This document shows, one piece after another, positions 17,479-26,551 of a stretch of DNA of 64,000 bases. The stretch spans positions 1 to 64,000 of the forward strand of contig NZ_JAODUA010000005.1 in NCBI RefSeq assembly GCF_025399895.1. Direction: 5' to 3'. Origin of the DNA: Streptomyces sp. ASQP_92. Lineage in GTDB: Bacteria; Actinomycetota; Actinomycetes; Streptomycetales; Streptomycetaceae. The notes under the pieces were generated by a model. It did no database searches. It saw nothing but the letters and a program-made list of their open reading frames with translations, and was not told the origin of the DNA. The translations under genes and the position numbers were made by a program. How positions within the stretch are numbered: position 1 is the first letter of the stretch; each line of letters begins with the position of its first letter.

Positions 17479-18168
17479 ATGCCACGCGTGCTCCTCATAG
17501 AAGACGACCCCTCGGTTCGTGAAGGGGTCGAACTCGGGCTGCGCCGGCGCGGTCACGAGGTGCTGGCGGCCGGGACCGGCGAGGCCGGACTCGCCTCGCT
17601 CACGTCCTTCCACCCCGATCTGGTGCTGCTCGACCTGATGCTGCCCGGCATGAACGGCGTCCAGGTCTGCCGCCGGATCCGCGAGACCAGCCAGCTGCCG
17701 ATCATCATGCTGACCGCGCGCGGCGACGACTTCGACGTGGTGATCGGCCTGGAGGCCGGCGCCGACGACTACATCGTCAAGCCCGCCCGCACCGAGGTCA
17801 TCGAGGCCCGCATCCGGGCCGTGCTGCGCCGCCTCGCCGACCCCGTCACCCGCTCGGGACCCGAGCTCCACGGAGAACTCGCCCTGGACCGGGCGGGTCT
17901 GACCGCCGCGAAGAACGGCGAGCGCCTCGCCCTCGCGCCGTCCGAGCTGAAGCTCCTGCTGCATCTGGCGGCCTCGCCCGAGCAGGTCTTCAGCCGCCAG
18001 CAGCTCCTGGAGTCGGTGTGGGAGCACAGCTACCACGGTGACGCGCGACTGGTCGACGCGTGCGTGCGGCGGCTGCGCCAGAAGCTCGGCGACACCGCCG
18101 GAGCCGATGGAGCCCCGCGCTACATCCAGACCGTGCGCGGCTTCGGCTACCGCTTCGGGCCGCTGTGA
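17479..18168 (+). CDS. OmpR-family response regulator
   Basis: This 229-aa protein has a receiver domain with an acidic pocket in LLIEDD, phospho-acceptor Asp52 in LLDLMLPG, a Thr in MLTARG and Lys in YIVKP. A C-terminal winged-helix DNA-binding domain follows (SELKLLLHLAASPEQVFSR, VDACVRRLRQKLGD, TVRGFGYRF). Its stop overlaps the GTG of the kinase gene, so they form one signalling pair. The order regulator-kinase-lipoprotein suggests cell-envelope sensing. I could not equate it with a named Streptomyces system. Confidence 0.9.
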   Translation: MPRVLLIEDDPSVREGVELGLRRRGHEVLAAGTGEAGLASLTSFHPDLVLLDLMLPGMNGVQVCRRIRETSQLPIIMLTARGDDFDVVIGLEAGADDYIVKPARTEVIEARIRAVLRRLADPVTRSGPELHGELALDRAGLTAAKNGERLALAPSELKLLLHLAASPEQVFSRQQLLESVWEHSYHGDARLVDACVRRLRQKLGDTAGADGAPRYIQTVRGFGYRFGPL

Positions 18169-19649
18169 GGTTCCGGGTCCGCCGCTCCCTGCGTCCCGGA
18201 CTGCGCACCCGGCTGATCGCCGCGTTCCTGCTGGTGGCCGCGGTCAGCGCGCTCACCACGGCGGCCCTCACCTACCAGTCGGCCCGCTCGGCCATCCTCA
18301 AACAGGCCCAGGACCAGGCCGTCGAGCAGTTCCGCGAGCAGATCGCCAACGAGTACTTCGCGCTGCCCACCTCCACCGCGGCCCTCCAGAACGCGTGCCG
18401 CGCCCTGGCCAGAGCGGGGAAGCCGCATCCGTGGTTCGTGTTCGCCGAGTACGGGACCCTGCGCGCCTCCTCCACCAGCCGCCCCACCTCCACCGTGATC
18501 ACCGATGAGCTGCGCAGCCGGACCCACGCCAACGCGCACGGCTCGTTCCAGCGGGTGATCCAGGACGGCACCCCCTATCTGACCATCGGTATGCCGGTGA
18601 TGTTCGACCGCGGCACCAACGAGCAGCACAGCGGGGTGTATCTGTACGCGGTGATGGACCTCAAGACGGAGAGCATCACCATCCAGGCCATGGTCTCGGC
18701 CGCCAAGAACGGCGCGCTGCCCGCCCTCGCCGTCGCCGTGGTGCCGGCGCTGCTGGCCGCGCGCAGTGTGCTGCGGCCGGTGCGCGATCTGCGGCGGGCC
18801 GCCAGCAGCATGGGCAGGGGCAGGCTCGACACCCGGATCGAGGTCAAGGGGTCGGACGAACTCGCCGATCTGGCCTGGACGTTCAACGAGTCGGCCGAAC
18901 AACTGGAGCGCTCGGTCGAGGAGTTGCAGAAAGCGGAGGCGCGCGCCAGGAGGTTCGCCTCGGACGTCTCGCACGAGCTGCGCACCCCGCTGGCCGGGAT
19001 GCTCGCCGTGACCGAGGTGCTGGACGAGGACGCCGACGGGCTCGACCCCGACACGGCGCGCGCGGTGCGCCTGATCTCGGCCGAGACCGGGAAGCTGGCC
19101 ACCCTCGTCGAGGACCTGATGGAGATCTCCCGCTTCGACGCCAAGGCCGCCGAGCTCCACACCGACGAGGTCGACGTCGCCGAGACCATCCGCAAGACCC
19201 TCCAGCGGCGGCACTGGCAGGACCGGGTCCTCACCCAACTCCCGGGCGGCGTACGGGCGATGATCGACCCCCGGCGCTTCGACATCGTCGTGGCCAACCT
19301 CGTGGGCAACGCCCTGCGGCACGGCAGCGAGCCCGTGACCGTACGGCTGCGTCCGGCCGACGGCGAGGGGCCGCTGGTGGTGGAGGTGGAGGACAGCGGG
19401 CCGGGTATCGACGCGGCCGTGCTGCCGCACATCTTCGACCGCTTCTTCAAGGCCGACGCGGCCCGCACCCGCTCGGCGGGCAGCGGCCTCGGCCTCGCCA
19501 TCACCCAGGAGAACGTCCGGCTGCACGGCGGCACGGTGCGCGCGGCGAACGGACCGCACGGCGGCGCCGTGTTCACCGTGGAACTGCCCACCGGACTGAT
19601 CGCGACCGGGACGGCCGGGGCCGCCGGGGCCGCCGAGGCGGCCCGATGA
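18165..19649 (+). CDS. sensor histidine kinase
   Basis: This 494-aa membrane kinase has TM1 at about residues 15-37, an extracytoplasmic sensor of roughly 145 residues, TM2 at about 185-205, then a HAMP domain. The DHp helix carries the phospho-acceptor in FASDVSHELRTPLAGM. HATPase_c motifs are VVANLVGNALRHG (N), EDSGPGID (G1) and GSGLGLAI (G2). The sensor domain is not of a type I recognise, so the stimulus is unknown. The GTG start overlaps the regulator stop and the TGA overlaps the lipoprotein ATG. Confidence 0.9.
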   Translation: MRFRVRRSLRPGLRTRLIAAFLLVAAVSALTTAALTYQSARSAILKQAQDQAVEQFREQIANEYFALPTSTAALQNACRALARAGKPHPWFVFAEYGTLRASSTSRPTSTVITDELRSRTHANAHGSFQRVIQDGTPYLTIGMPVMFDRGTNEQHSGVYLYAVMDLKTESITIQAMVSAAKNGALPALAVAVVPALLAARSVLRPVRDLRRAASSMGRGRLDTRIEVKGSDELADLAWTFNESAEQLERSVEELQKAEARARRFASDVSHELRTPLAGMLAVTEVLDEDADGLDPDTARAVRLISAETGKLATLVEDLMEISRFDAKAAELHTDEVDVAETIRKTLQRRHWQDRVLTQLPGGVRAMIDPRRFDIVVANLVGNALRHGSEPVTVRLRPADGEGPLVVEVEDSGPGIDAAVLPHIFDRFFKADAARTRSAGSGLGLAITQENVRLHGGTVRAANGPHGGAVFTVELPTGLIATGTAGAAGAAEAAR

Positions 19650-20137
19650 GGCCTGTGATCGCCGGGGCCCGCGCGGTGGCGGCGCTCGCCCTGGTCCCCG
19701 CCGGACTCCTCGCGGCGGGCTGCGGCATCCAGTCCACCGACGTGATCGCGGTGGGTGACCCGGCGAGCGCCCAGGCCATGCCCGGCGACAACGCCACCGT
19801 GCTCTACTTCACGGGGCCCGACGGGCTGATGCCCGTGGTCCGCGAGGGCGCCCCCAAGCCGCCCCTGCCGCTGCTCTTCGCGGGCCCCGACCAGGACGAG
19901 CGGGCGGCCGGTCTCGGCACCGAACTGCCCCCGGCCCAGGGCGCGTTGAAGATGAGCGTGAGCGGAAGCACCGTGACGGTCGTGCTCGGCCAGGACGTCT
20001 CACGCCTCACCCCCCTCGCCCAGCGGCAGATCGCCTGCACCGCCCTGCAAGCGGTGGTGAAGGACCGGGAACGCAGAGTGATGATCAACGGCACCGGCGG
20101 CCCGAGCTCGCTGAGCCCGCTGGCCTGCCCGGCCTGA
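19646..20137 (+). CDS. GerMN-like lipoprotein linked to the two-component system
   Basis: This 163-aa protein has a clear lipoprotein signal (ALALVPAGLLAAGCGIQS, Cys about residue 27). A compact domain resembling GerMN follows, with ATVLYFTGPDGLMPVVRE near its start and LTPLAQRQIACTALQAV toward the end. It overlaps the kinase gene by 4 nt, so it is probably an accessory that modulates sensing outside the membrane. This is by analogy with other actinobacterial systems that encode a partner lipoprotein. Confidence 0.7.
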   Translation: MRPVIAGARAVAALALVPAGLLAAGCGIQSTDVIAVGDPASAQAMPGDNATVLYFTGPDGLMPVVREGAPKPPLPLLFAGPDQDERAAGLGTELPPAQGALKMSVSGSTVTVVLGQDVSRLTPLAQRQIACTALQAVVKDRERRVMINGTGGPSSLSPLACPA

Positions 20138-20244
20138 GACAGGGACGGGACCCCGCCCCACCAACCCCGGACCGTTGACTTCGATTCAGTAAACCCCTGA
20201 GTAACCCCCTGGCGTCCGGGCCGACGAGCGGCCAAGCTCTGGCT

Positions 20245-20859
20245 GTGGAGATGCCTGGGGAGAATTCAGCCGGTGCCCTGCGGCCCGCCGCCGCCTCGAT
20301 CGTCCTGCGGCTGCGGCGCGCCCTGATCTGGGTCCCGCTCGCCGCGATCGCGGTCGCCGTGATCTGGGCCCTCGCCGCCGCCGCCGTCTTCGACGGCCCC
20401 AACGGCGCGGTCGCAGGCCCCGTGATGGCCGCCGCGGGCGTGGTCGTCCTGGTCGCCGCGGCCACCTTCGCGGGCTATCTGCTGCGCCCGCTGCGCCTCG
20501 ACGTGGACGCCGACGCCTTCACCGTACGGCTGCCGACCTGGCTCGCGGGCCGCACGGACTGGGACGAGGTGAGCGCCGTGAGCGCGGTCGCCGTGCGCTC
20601 GGGACCGAAGGTGCGCCGCTTCCTCGTGGTGGACCTGCGCTCGCCCGCGCTGCCCTGGATCAGCCGCCCTCGTGCGATGTACCGGCGCCTGGCGCCCGTG
20701 CTCGGCCGGGCCAAGGGCGCGCACGGGCTCTGCTTCGAGGAGCAGCTCTTCGACTTCGACGCCACCGCCGTGCTCGACGCGGTGCGGCGGCTGGCTCCCG
20801 CCGAGGTCGCCGTCGAGGACCGTACGGCACAACCGGCCGACAGCCCCTGGCAGTTCTGA
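20245..20859 (+). CDS. membrane protein with PH-like cytoplasmic domain
   Basis: This 204-aa protein has two hydrophobic helices (about residues 28-55 and 62-85). A C-terminal soluble region follows, starting PLRLDVDADAFTVRLPTW, a pattern seen in bacterial PH-domain proteins where a sheet begins right after the membrane. No catalytic motif is visible. GTG 20245 is used; ATG 20251 is equally possible. It is separated by 107 bp from the lipoprotein gene. Function unknown. Confidence 0.65.
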   Translation: MEMPGENSAGALRPAAASIVLRLRRALIWVPLAAIAVAVIWALAAAAVFDGPNGAVAGPVMAAAGVVVLVAAATFAGYLLRPLRLDVDADAFTVRLPTWLAGRTDWDEVSAVSAVAVRSGPKVRRFLVVDLRSPALPWISRPRAMYRRLAPVLGRAKGAHGLCFEEQLFDFDATAVLDAVRRLAPAEVAVEDRTAQPADSPWQF

Positions 20860-20974
20860 CCGGCTTCTTGCCTCGTGCCGGGGCGACCGCCACCGTGTAC
20901 GCGTACGTCTCGCACGCCGACAGCACCACCGCGAGCACGTACGCCGACGACCGCTGCCCGGAATCGGAGTGCCC

Positions 20975-21748
20975 ATGGCCGGATTCACGCTGCCCCACAC
21001 CCTCCACGGCGACGGCCCCCACCGGGTCGTCGCCGTGCACGGCTGGCTCGCCGACCGCGGCGACTACGCCGCCGTGCTGCCCGACCTCGACGCCGCCGTC
21101 TTCACCTACGCCTTCGTCGACCTGCGCGGCTACGGAGAGGCCAGGCACGCCTCCGGCGCGTTCACGACGAGCGAGGGCGCGAGGGACGTGCTGGCGCTCG
21201 CCGACCGGCTGGGCTGGCACCGCTTCTCGCTGATCGGCCACTCCATGGGCGGCGCCGTCGTCCAGCGCGTCCTGGCCGCGGCCCCCGACCGGGTGCGGCG
21301 GATGGTCGGGATATCGCCGGTCCCGGCCAGCGGCATGCCCATGGACGAGGAGACCCGGGCCCTGTTCACCGAGGCCGCCGACTATCCGGCCAAGCGCCGG
21401 GCCATCATCGACCTCACCACCGGCGGCAACCGCCCCGACGCCTGGCTCGACCGGATGACCTGGCGCTCGGTGGAACGCAGCGACCCCAAGGCGTTCCGCG
21501 CCTGGCTCGACTCCTGGTCGGGCGAGGACTTCCACGAGGAGACCGAGGGCTCCCCGGTGCCCGCGCTCGCGGTGTGCGGCGCCCTCGACCCGGCCATCAA
21601 CGCCGCGTTCCTGCGCGGTACCTGGCTGCGCTGGTACCCGGCGGGCCAACTCGTCGAACTGCCCCTCGCCGGGCACCACCCCATGGACGAGACACCGCTC
21701 GACCTGATCCGTACCGTCGAGGACTTCCTGCGGGCCGACCATGTCTGA
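20975..21748 (+). CDS. alpha/beta hydrolase
   Basis: This 257-aa hydrolase has oxyanion-hole VAVHGWLADRGD, nucleophile elbow LIGHSMGGAV, acid in CGALDPAIN and catalytic His in PLAGHHPMDETP, so the triad is complete. The substrate is not predictable. The ATG at 20975 is chosen because the upstream open frame overlaps the preceding gene and is low-complexity. It ends 11 bp before the P450 gene, suggesting co-transcription and a possible shared substrate. Confidence 0.82.
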   Translation: MAGFTLPHTLHGDGPHRVVAVHGWLADRGDYAAVLPDLDAAVFTYAFVDLRGYGEARHASGAFTTSEGARDVLALADRLGWHRFSLIGHSMGGAVVQRVLAAAPDRVRRMVGISPVPASGMPMDEETRALFTEAADYPAKRRAIIDLTTGGNRPDAWLDRMTWRSVERSDPKAFRAWLDSWSGEDFHEETEGSPVPALAVCGALDPAINAAFLRGTWLRWYPAGQLVELPLAGHHPMDETPLDLIRTVEDFLRADHV

Positions 21749-21759
21749 CCCCCTGCGCC

Positions 21760-22992
21760 ATGGCTGACCTCCCCGACGTCTTCGACCCCCGGCGGTACGC
21801 GGCCGGGCCGCCCCACCACGCCTACCGCGAGCTGCGCGACCGCCACCCGGTCGCGTGGCAGGCCGAACCCGAGGTGCTGGGCTGGCCGGCCGGGCCCGGC
21901 TTCTGGGCGGTCACCCGGCACGCCGACGTGGTGGACGTCCTCAAGGACGCGCACACCTTCTCCTCGACGCTCGGCGCCACCCAGATCCGCGACCCCGACC
22001 CCGGGGACCTGCCGTTCATCCGCCGCATGATGCTCAACCAGGACCCGCCGCGCCACGGCCCCCTGCGCCGCCTGGTGAGCCGCGCCTTCACCCCGGGCCG
22101 CGTCGAGCGGTTCGAGGCGCTGGTGCGCGAGCGGGCCCGCGCGCTGCTCACCGGGGCGCGCGAGGCGGCCGAGGACGGGGTGGTCGACCTGGTGGCCGAC
22201 GTCACCGACGACTACGCCCTGCTCAACCTCGCCGATCTGCTCGGGGTGCCGCCGGGCGACCGGGGGCTCCTGCTCGAGTGGACCGAGCGGGTCATCGCCT
22301 ACCAGGATCCGGACGAGCCGGTGGTCCTCGGCCCCGACGGGCGGCCGGTCAATCCGCGCTCTCCCGCGATGCTGGCGGAGATGTTCGCGTACGCCCGGGA
22401 GCTCGCCGCCCACAAACGCGAGCGGCCGGCCGACGACATCATGACCACGCTCGCCCAGGGTGAACTCGCCGACGGCGAGCTGGAGATGTTCTTCTTCCTG
22501 CTGACCGTGGCCGGCAACGACACCGTACGGGCCGCCGCCCCCGGTGGGCTGCTCGCCCTGGCCGAACACCCCGACCCGCGAACCGAGTTGGCGAACCGTC
22601 AGGTCGCCGTGGACATCGCGGTCGAGGAGCTCCTGCGGTGGCATCCGCCGGTCCTGAGCTTTCGGCGCACCGCTCGCCGCGCCACCGTGCTCGCCGGGCA
22701 GCCCGTCGCGGCCGGGGACAAGGTCGTCGTCTTCCACGCCTCCGCCAACCACGACGAACGCGTCTTCACCGATCCGCACCGCCTCGACCTGGCCCGCAGC
22801 CCCAACCCGCACGTCTCGTTCGGCGACGGCCCCCACATCTGCCTCGGCGCGCACTTCGCGCGGCTGCAGTTGAGGGTGCTGCACGAGGAGGCGCTGCGGG
22901 TGCTGCCCCGCACGGAACTCGCGGCGCCGCCCCGCCGGCTCGTCTCCAACTTCATCAACGGCGTCAAGTCCCTTGCCGTGCGGGTGGGTTAA
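21760..22992 (+). CDS. cytochrome P450
   Basis: This 410-aa soluble bacterial P450 has an I-helix oxygen-activation motif in VAGNDTVRAA, an ExxR motif in EELLRWHPP and a heme-ligand loop FGDGPHICLGAHFAR with Cys361. The GNDT-type I helix resembles the steroid- and lipid-oxidising actinobacterial groups (CYP125/142-like), which is a weak hint only. No ferredoxin or reductase gene is adjacent, so electrons must come from elsewhere. Its TAA shares the TTAA tetranucleotide 22989-22992 with the convergent gene's stop. Confidence 0.9.
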   Translation: MADLPDVFDPRRYAAGPPHHAYRELRDRHPVAWQAEPEVLGWPAGPGFWAVTRHADVVDVLKDAHTFSSTLGATQIRDPDPGDLPFIRRMMLNQDPPRHGPLRRLVSRAFTPGRVERFEALVRERARALLTGAREAAEDGVVDLVADVTDDYALLNLADLLGVPPGDRGLLLEWTERVIAYQDPDEPVVLGPDGRPVNPRSPAMLAEMFAYARELAAHKRERPADDIMTTLAQGELADGELEMFFFLLTVAGNDTVRAAAPGGLLALAEHPDPRTELANRQVAVDIAVEELLRWHPPVLSFRRTARRATVLAGQPVAAGDKVVVFHASANHDERVFTDPHRLDLARSPNPHVSFGDGPHICLGAHFARLQLRVLHEEALRVLPRTELAAPPRRLVSNFINGVKSLAVRVG

Positions 22993-23732
22993 CCCGCGGC
23001 GCGGTGCGAGGTACGGACCGGCGGGGCCGGCTGCTGCGCGGCCCGGGTCACATCGGCGACCAGCTCCACCACATCGGGGCCGTAGGCATGGGAGTTGACG
23101 ACCTTGAGCAGCAGGCAGAACGACCCGTTGCCGTGCTTGCGGGCGAGCTTCTCGGCATTGCGGGCCAGATAGCGGGTGGCGGCCTGGTTGGTGATCGCGG
23201 ACTGGCCGCAGAACAGGAAGACCGGACGCGAATCCGGGGCGGGGGCGACCCGGGCCAGGAGCACGTACTCGACGACGCCGTTCTCCAGGCGGTAGCGCTC
23301 GGAGCCGATCTGGAAGGCGCCCCGGTCGGGGCCGGGCTCGGCGTCCACGTTCATCGTCACCCCGGGCAGCAGGGAGGCCAGGTGCGCCGCCATCCGGCGG
23401 TTCGAGTAGGGCCCGCCGAGACAGAACTCGGTGCGCTCGCCGAAGCCCTGCTGCGCGAGGTCGTGCTGGATGATCTGCGCGTGCGCCCCGCAGTCCTTGA
23501 TCAGCGAGGCGAGTTCGAGGAGGGCGAACACGTCGAAGCGGTGCACCGCGCCCTCGCGCGCCGCGTCGCGGTTGACGACGAGCAGGCACTGCGAATGGGT
23601 GGGCAGCCCGAAGAAGGCCTGGCGCCGACGGAGCCCGCGCCGCCAGAGGTAGGTGCGGCCGAGCCAGCCGAGGGCCGCGCTTATGCCGGCGGCCAGCACG
23701 CCGAGGACGATGTTGCGTACGTCGTCGTTCAT
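22989..23732 (-). CDS. membrane-anchored protein of unknown function
   Basis: This 247-aa protein has one N-terminal transmembrane helix (VLGVLAAGISAALGWLG) followed by a basic stretch (WRRGLRRRQ), so the main domain is likely cytoplasmic. The soluble part alternates predicted strands and helices, with CLLVVNRDAA, DVFALLELASLI, a glycine-rich loop in FCLGGPYSNRR and a later VFLFCGQSAITNQAATRYLA. The fold may be Rossmann-like and ligand-binding, but no catalytic signature is evident. It is convergent with the P450 gene and shares its stop tetranucleotide. Function unknown. Confidence 0.7.
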   Translation of the reverse strand: MNDDVRNIVLGVLAAGISAALGWLGRTYLWRRGLRRRQAFFGLPTHSQCLLVVNRDAAREGAVHRFDVFALLELASLIKDCGAHAQIIQHDLAQQGFGERTEFCLGGPYSNRRMAAHLASLLPGVTMNVDAEPGPDRGAFQIGSERYRLENGVVEYVLLARVAPAPDSRPVFLFCGQSAITNQAATRYLARNAEKLARKHGNGSFCLLLKVVNSHAYGPDVVELVADVTRAAQQPAPPVRTSHRAAG

Positions 23733-23834
23733 GTGCGCGCATGCTAGCGGGAGTTCGCATCCGCGTTCGGCGTGCTCATGACGCCGCCCGGGAGGCGGCG
23801 TTACGCTGCGGACGTTCGCCTACGGGAGGTATGC

Positions 23835-25649
23835 ATGCGTCGTCCTGCTGTCCGCACCCTGTCCCTCCTCGCCGCGGCGGTCGCGGTGGCGGCCTCGGTC
23901 GCGGCGGCCCCGCCGACCACGGCGGCGCCACCCGGCCGCACCCCCGCCAAGGTGCCCGAGGCGGTGGGCTACGGAGGGGCGGTCTCCAGTGTGGACGCGG
24001 ACGCGTCCGCCGCCGGCCTCGAAGTCCTGCGCGAGGGCGGCAACGCGGTGGACGCGGCCGTCGCCACCGCCGCCGCCCTCGGCGTCACCGAGCCGTACTC
24101 CTCGGGCATCGGGGGAGGCGGCTACTTCGTCTACTACGACGCGGCGTCCCGCTCCGTGCACACCCTCGACGGACGCGAGACCGCCCCCGCCTCGGCCACG
24201 TCCTCGCTCTTCCTGGAGAACGGCAAACCGCTGCCCTTCGCGGACGCGGTGACCAGCGGCCTCGGCGTCGGCACGCCCGGCACCCCGGCCACCTGGGACC
24301 GGGCTTTGGACGCCTGGGGGAGCAAGTCGCTCAAGACGGTCCTGAAGCCCGCGGAACGGATCGCGCGCGACGGCTTCACCGTCGACGACACCTTCCGCTC
24401 GCAGACCAAGGACAACCAGGCCCGGTTCGCCGACTTCCCCGACACCGCCAGGCTGTTCCTGCCGGGCGGCCGGCTGCCGGTGGTCGGCTCCACGTTCAAG
24501 AACCCCGAACTGGCGCGCACCTACCAGGAGTTGGGCCGCAAGGGTGTGGGCGCCCTGTACCGGGGCGACATCGGCGCGGACATCGTCCGCACCGTCCGCA
24601 AGCCGCCGGTCGACCCCGCCTCGACCCGCAAGGTGCGCCCCGGCGATCTGACCGAGAAGGACCTGCGCGCCTACGAGGCGACGTTCCGGGCCCCCACCAA
24701 GGTCGGCTACCGGGGGCTCGACGTCTACGGCATGGCCCCCTCCAGCTCCGGCGGCACCACGGTCGGCGAGGCGCTCAACATCCTGGAGCGCACCGACCTG
24801 TCGAAGGCCTCGGACGTCCAGTACCTCCACCACTACATCGAGGCGAGCCGCATCGCGTTCGCCGACCGGGGCCGCTGGGTCGGCGACCCGGCGTTCGAGC
24901 AGGTGCCGACCAAGGGGCTGCTCTCGCAGCGCTTCGCGGACTCCCGGGCCTGCCTCATCAAGGACGACGCCGTCCTGACCAGCCCCCTCGCGCCCGGTGA
25001 CCCGAGCCGTCCCGCGCCGTGCGGGTCCTCCGGCGTGGCGTCGCCGACCACGTACGAGGGCGACAACACCACGCATCTGACGGTCGCCGACAAGTGGGGC
25101 AACGTCGTCGCGTACACCCTCACCATCGAGCAGACCGGCGGCAGCGCCATCACCGTGCCCGGGCGGGGCTTCCTGCTCAACAACGAGCTCACCGACTTCT
25201 CCTTCGCCCCGGCCAACCCGGCCGTCCACGACCCGAACCTGCCGGGCCCCGGCAAGCGGCCGCGCTCCTCCATCTCGCCGACGATCGTCCTCGACCGGCA
25301 CGGCGAGCCGGTGCTCGCGCTCGGCTCGCCGGGCGGCGCGACCATCATCACCACCGTCCTGCAATCCCTCACCAACCACCTGGACCGGGGCATGCCCCTG
25401 GTCGAGGCCATCGCGGCACCGCGTGCCAGCCAGCGCAACGCGGCCCGCACCGAGCTCGAACCCGCCCTCTACAACAGCGTGTTGAGGGGCCGCCTGGAGG
25501 CACTCGGGCACTCCTTCGCGCTGAACCCGGAGATCGGGGCGGCGACCGGGGTGCAGCGCCTGCCCGACGGACGCTGGCTCGCCGCGGCGGAGACGGTGCG
25601 GCGCGGCGGCGGCTCCGCGCTCGTGGTCCATCCGAGTGGAAAGCCGTAA
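23835..25649 (+). CDS. ggt: gamma-glutamyltransferase (secreted)
   Basis: This 604-aa Ntn-hydrolase precursor cleaves gamma-glutamyl bonds such as those of glutathione. A signal peptide runs to about residue 30 (VAASVAAAPPTTAAP). The family N-terminal region is clear (GGNAVDAAVATAAALGV, SGIGGGGYFVYYD). The autocleavage and catalytic site is TTHLTVAD with nucleophile Thr412, followed by GNVVAYTLTIEQ and GSPGGATIITTVLQ. The ATG at 23835 has GGGAGG 6 nt upstream. A hairpin terminator follows at 25670. Confidence 0.92.
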   Translation: MRRPAVRTLSLLAAAVAVAASVAAAPPTTAAPPGRTPAKVPEAVGYGGAVSSVDADASAAGLEVLREGGNAVDAAVATAAALGVTEPYSSGIGGGGYFVYYDAASRSVHTLDGRETAPASATSSLFLENGKPLPFADAVTSGLGVGTPGTPATWDRALDAWGSKSLKTVLKPAERIARDGFTVDDTFRSQTKDNQARFADFPDTARLFLPGGRLPVVGSTFKNPELARTYQELGRKGVGALYRGDIGADIVRTVRKPPVDPASTRKVRPGDLTEKDLRAYEATFRAPTKVGYRGLDVYGMAPSSSGGTTVGEALNILERTDLSKASDVQYLHHYIEASRIAFADRGRWVGDPAFEQVPTKGLLSQRFADSRACLIKDDAVLTSPLAPGDPSRPAPCGSSGVASPTTYEGDNTTHLTVADKWGNVVAYTLTIEQTGGSAITVPGRGFLLNNELTDFSFAPANPAVHDPNLPGPGKRPRSSISPTIVLDRHGEPVLALGSPGGATIITTVLQSLTNHLDRGMPLVEAIAAPRASQRNAARTELEPALYNSVLRGRLEALGHSFALNPEIGAATGVQRLPDGRWLAAAETVRRGGGSALVVHPSGKP

Positions 25650-25669
25650 CCCCGGCCCATGGCGCCGGC

Positions 25670-25714
25670 GAGGCCCGCGGCCCCCGTCCTGAACGGGCGG
25701 GAGCCACGGGCCTC
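25670..25714 (+). terminator. putative hairpin terminator after ggt
   Basis: GAGGCCCGCGGC (25670-25681) pairs with GCCACGGGCCTC (25703-25714) over 12 bp with one mismatch, 20 bp after the ggt stop. Only two T residues follow, so termination efficiency is uncertain. Confidence 0.5.
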
Positions 25715-25818
25715 TTGCCGTGCACGGCCCCCAAGTGGCCCTGGCGAAGGGCGCGCGGGCGCGCACAACGGCCGCACAGCGGGTAAGGACACGATTCCTG
25801 ACGGAAGGGTCCTCCACG

Positions 25819-26523
25819 TTGCGCACCAGAACGCTCGCCCTGTCGGCCGCCTTCGGCGCCGCCCTGCTCACCACGGCCGCGCTCCCCGCCACCGCGCGCG
25901 ACGGACACGTCACCGCGCCACCCGCCCGGGCCGACGAGGGGCCGGTCCGCGCGGCCCAACTCCTCGCCAAGGTGACCTCGTGCTCCCAGGTCTCCCGCGG
26001 CAGGTTCCGGGCCCGCCCCGGCGCGCCGGCGACCGTCCCCGTGTGCGGCCTGAACGGCGCCGTGTTCTGGAAGGCCGATCTGGACATCGATTGCGACGGC
26101 CAGATCACCGCGGCCTGCAACAGGAAGACGGACCCCTGGTTCCAGCCCGACACCCGCTTCCACCAGTCGAACGACAAGCCGCTCGACGCCGAGAAGGTGC
26201 CCTATGTGGTGGTCCCCGGTGCCGGCCCGCTGTGGGACCACGACTCCGCCGGCATCACCGGCGGCTCGGTCGTCGCGGTCGTCTACGACGACAAGGTCGA
26301 GTACGCGGTCGTCGGTGACACCGGCCCCAGCGCCACGATCGGCGAGGCCTCCTACGCCGCCGCCAAGGCGCTCGGAATGAACCCCGACCCCCGGACGGGC
26401 GGCGCCGAATCCGGCGTCACCTACATCCTGTTCCAGCACTCCCGGGCCACCCCCATCGAGAGCCACGGCGCCGCCGCGACCCTCGGCCAGACTCTGGCCC
26501 AGGAGTTCCTGGCCGACAACTGA
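25819..26523 (+). CDS. secreted GH75-type chitosanase
   Basis: This 234-aa protein has a signal peptide (RTRTLALSAAFGAALLTTAALPATA). Its mature part carries the GH75 core: VFWKADLDIDCDGQITAACN, in which the acidic residues include the catalytic site, then PYVVVPGAGPLWDH and VVYDDKVEYAVVGDTGP. It would hydrolyse chitosan outside the cell. The TTG start at 25819 follows a GGAAGG motif and gives a normal signal peptide; the open frame upstream to 25720 is Arg-rich. Actinomycete chitosanases of this family are usually of this size. Confidence 0.82.
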   Translation: MRTRTLALSAAFGAALLTTAALPATARDGHVTAPPARADEGPVRAAQLLAKVTSCSQVSRGRFRARPGAPATVPVCGLNGAVFWKADLDIDCDGQITAACNRKTDPWFQPDTRFHQSNDKPLDAEKVPYVVVPGAGPLWDHDSAGITGGSVVAVVYDDKVEYAVVGDTGPSATIGEASYAAAKALGMNPDPRTGGAESGVTYILFQHSRATPIESHGAAATLGQTLAQEFLADN

Positions 26524-26551
26524 ACGGGCCCGGATCCGTGCGTGCGGCCGC

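Noticed and set aside
17479..20137. Identification as CseB/CseC/CseA or GluR/GluK
   Set aside because: No sigE-like gene precedes the system and gene order differs from sigE-cseABC. The glutamate importer is several kilobases away beyond cell-wall genes, so neither name can be supported.
23820..26177. A 785-codon minus-strand open frame opposite ggt
   Set aside because: Antisense shadow of a clear gamma-glutamyltransferase; the composition is biased and no family is recognisable.
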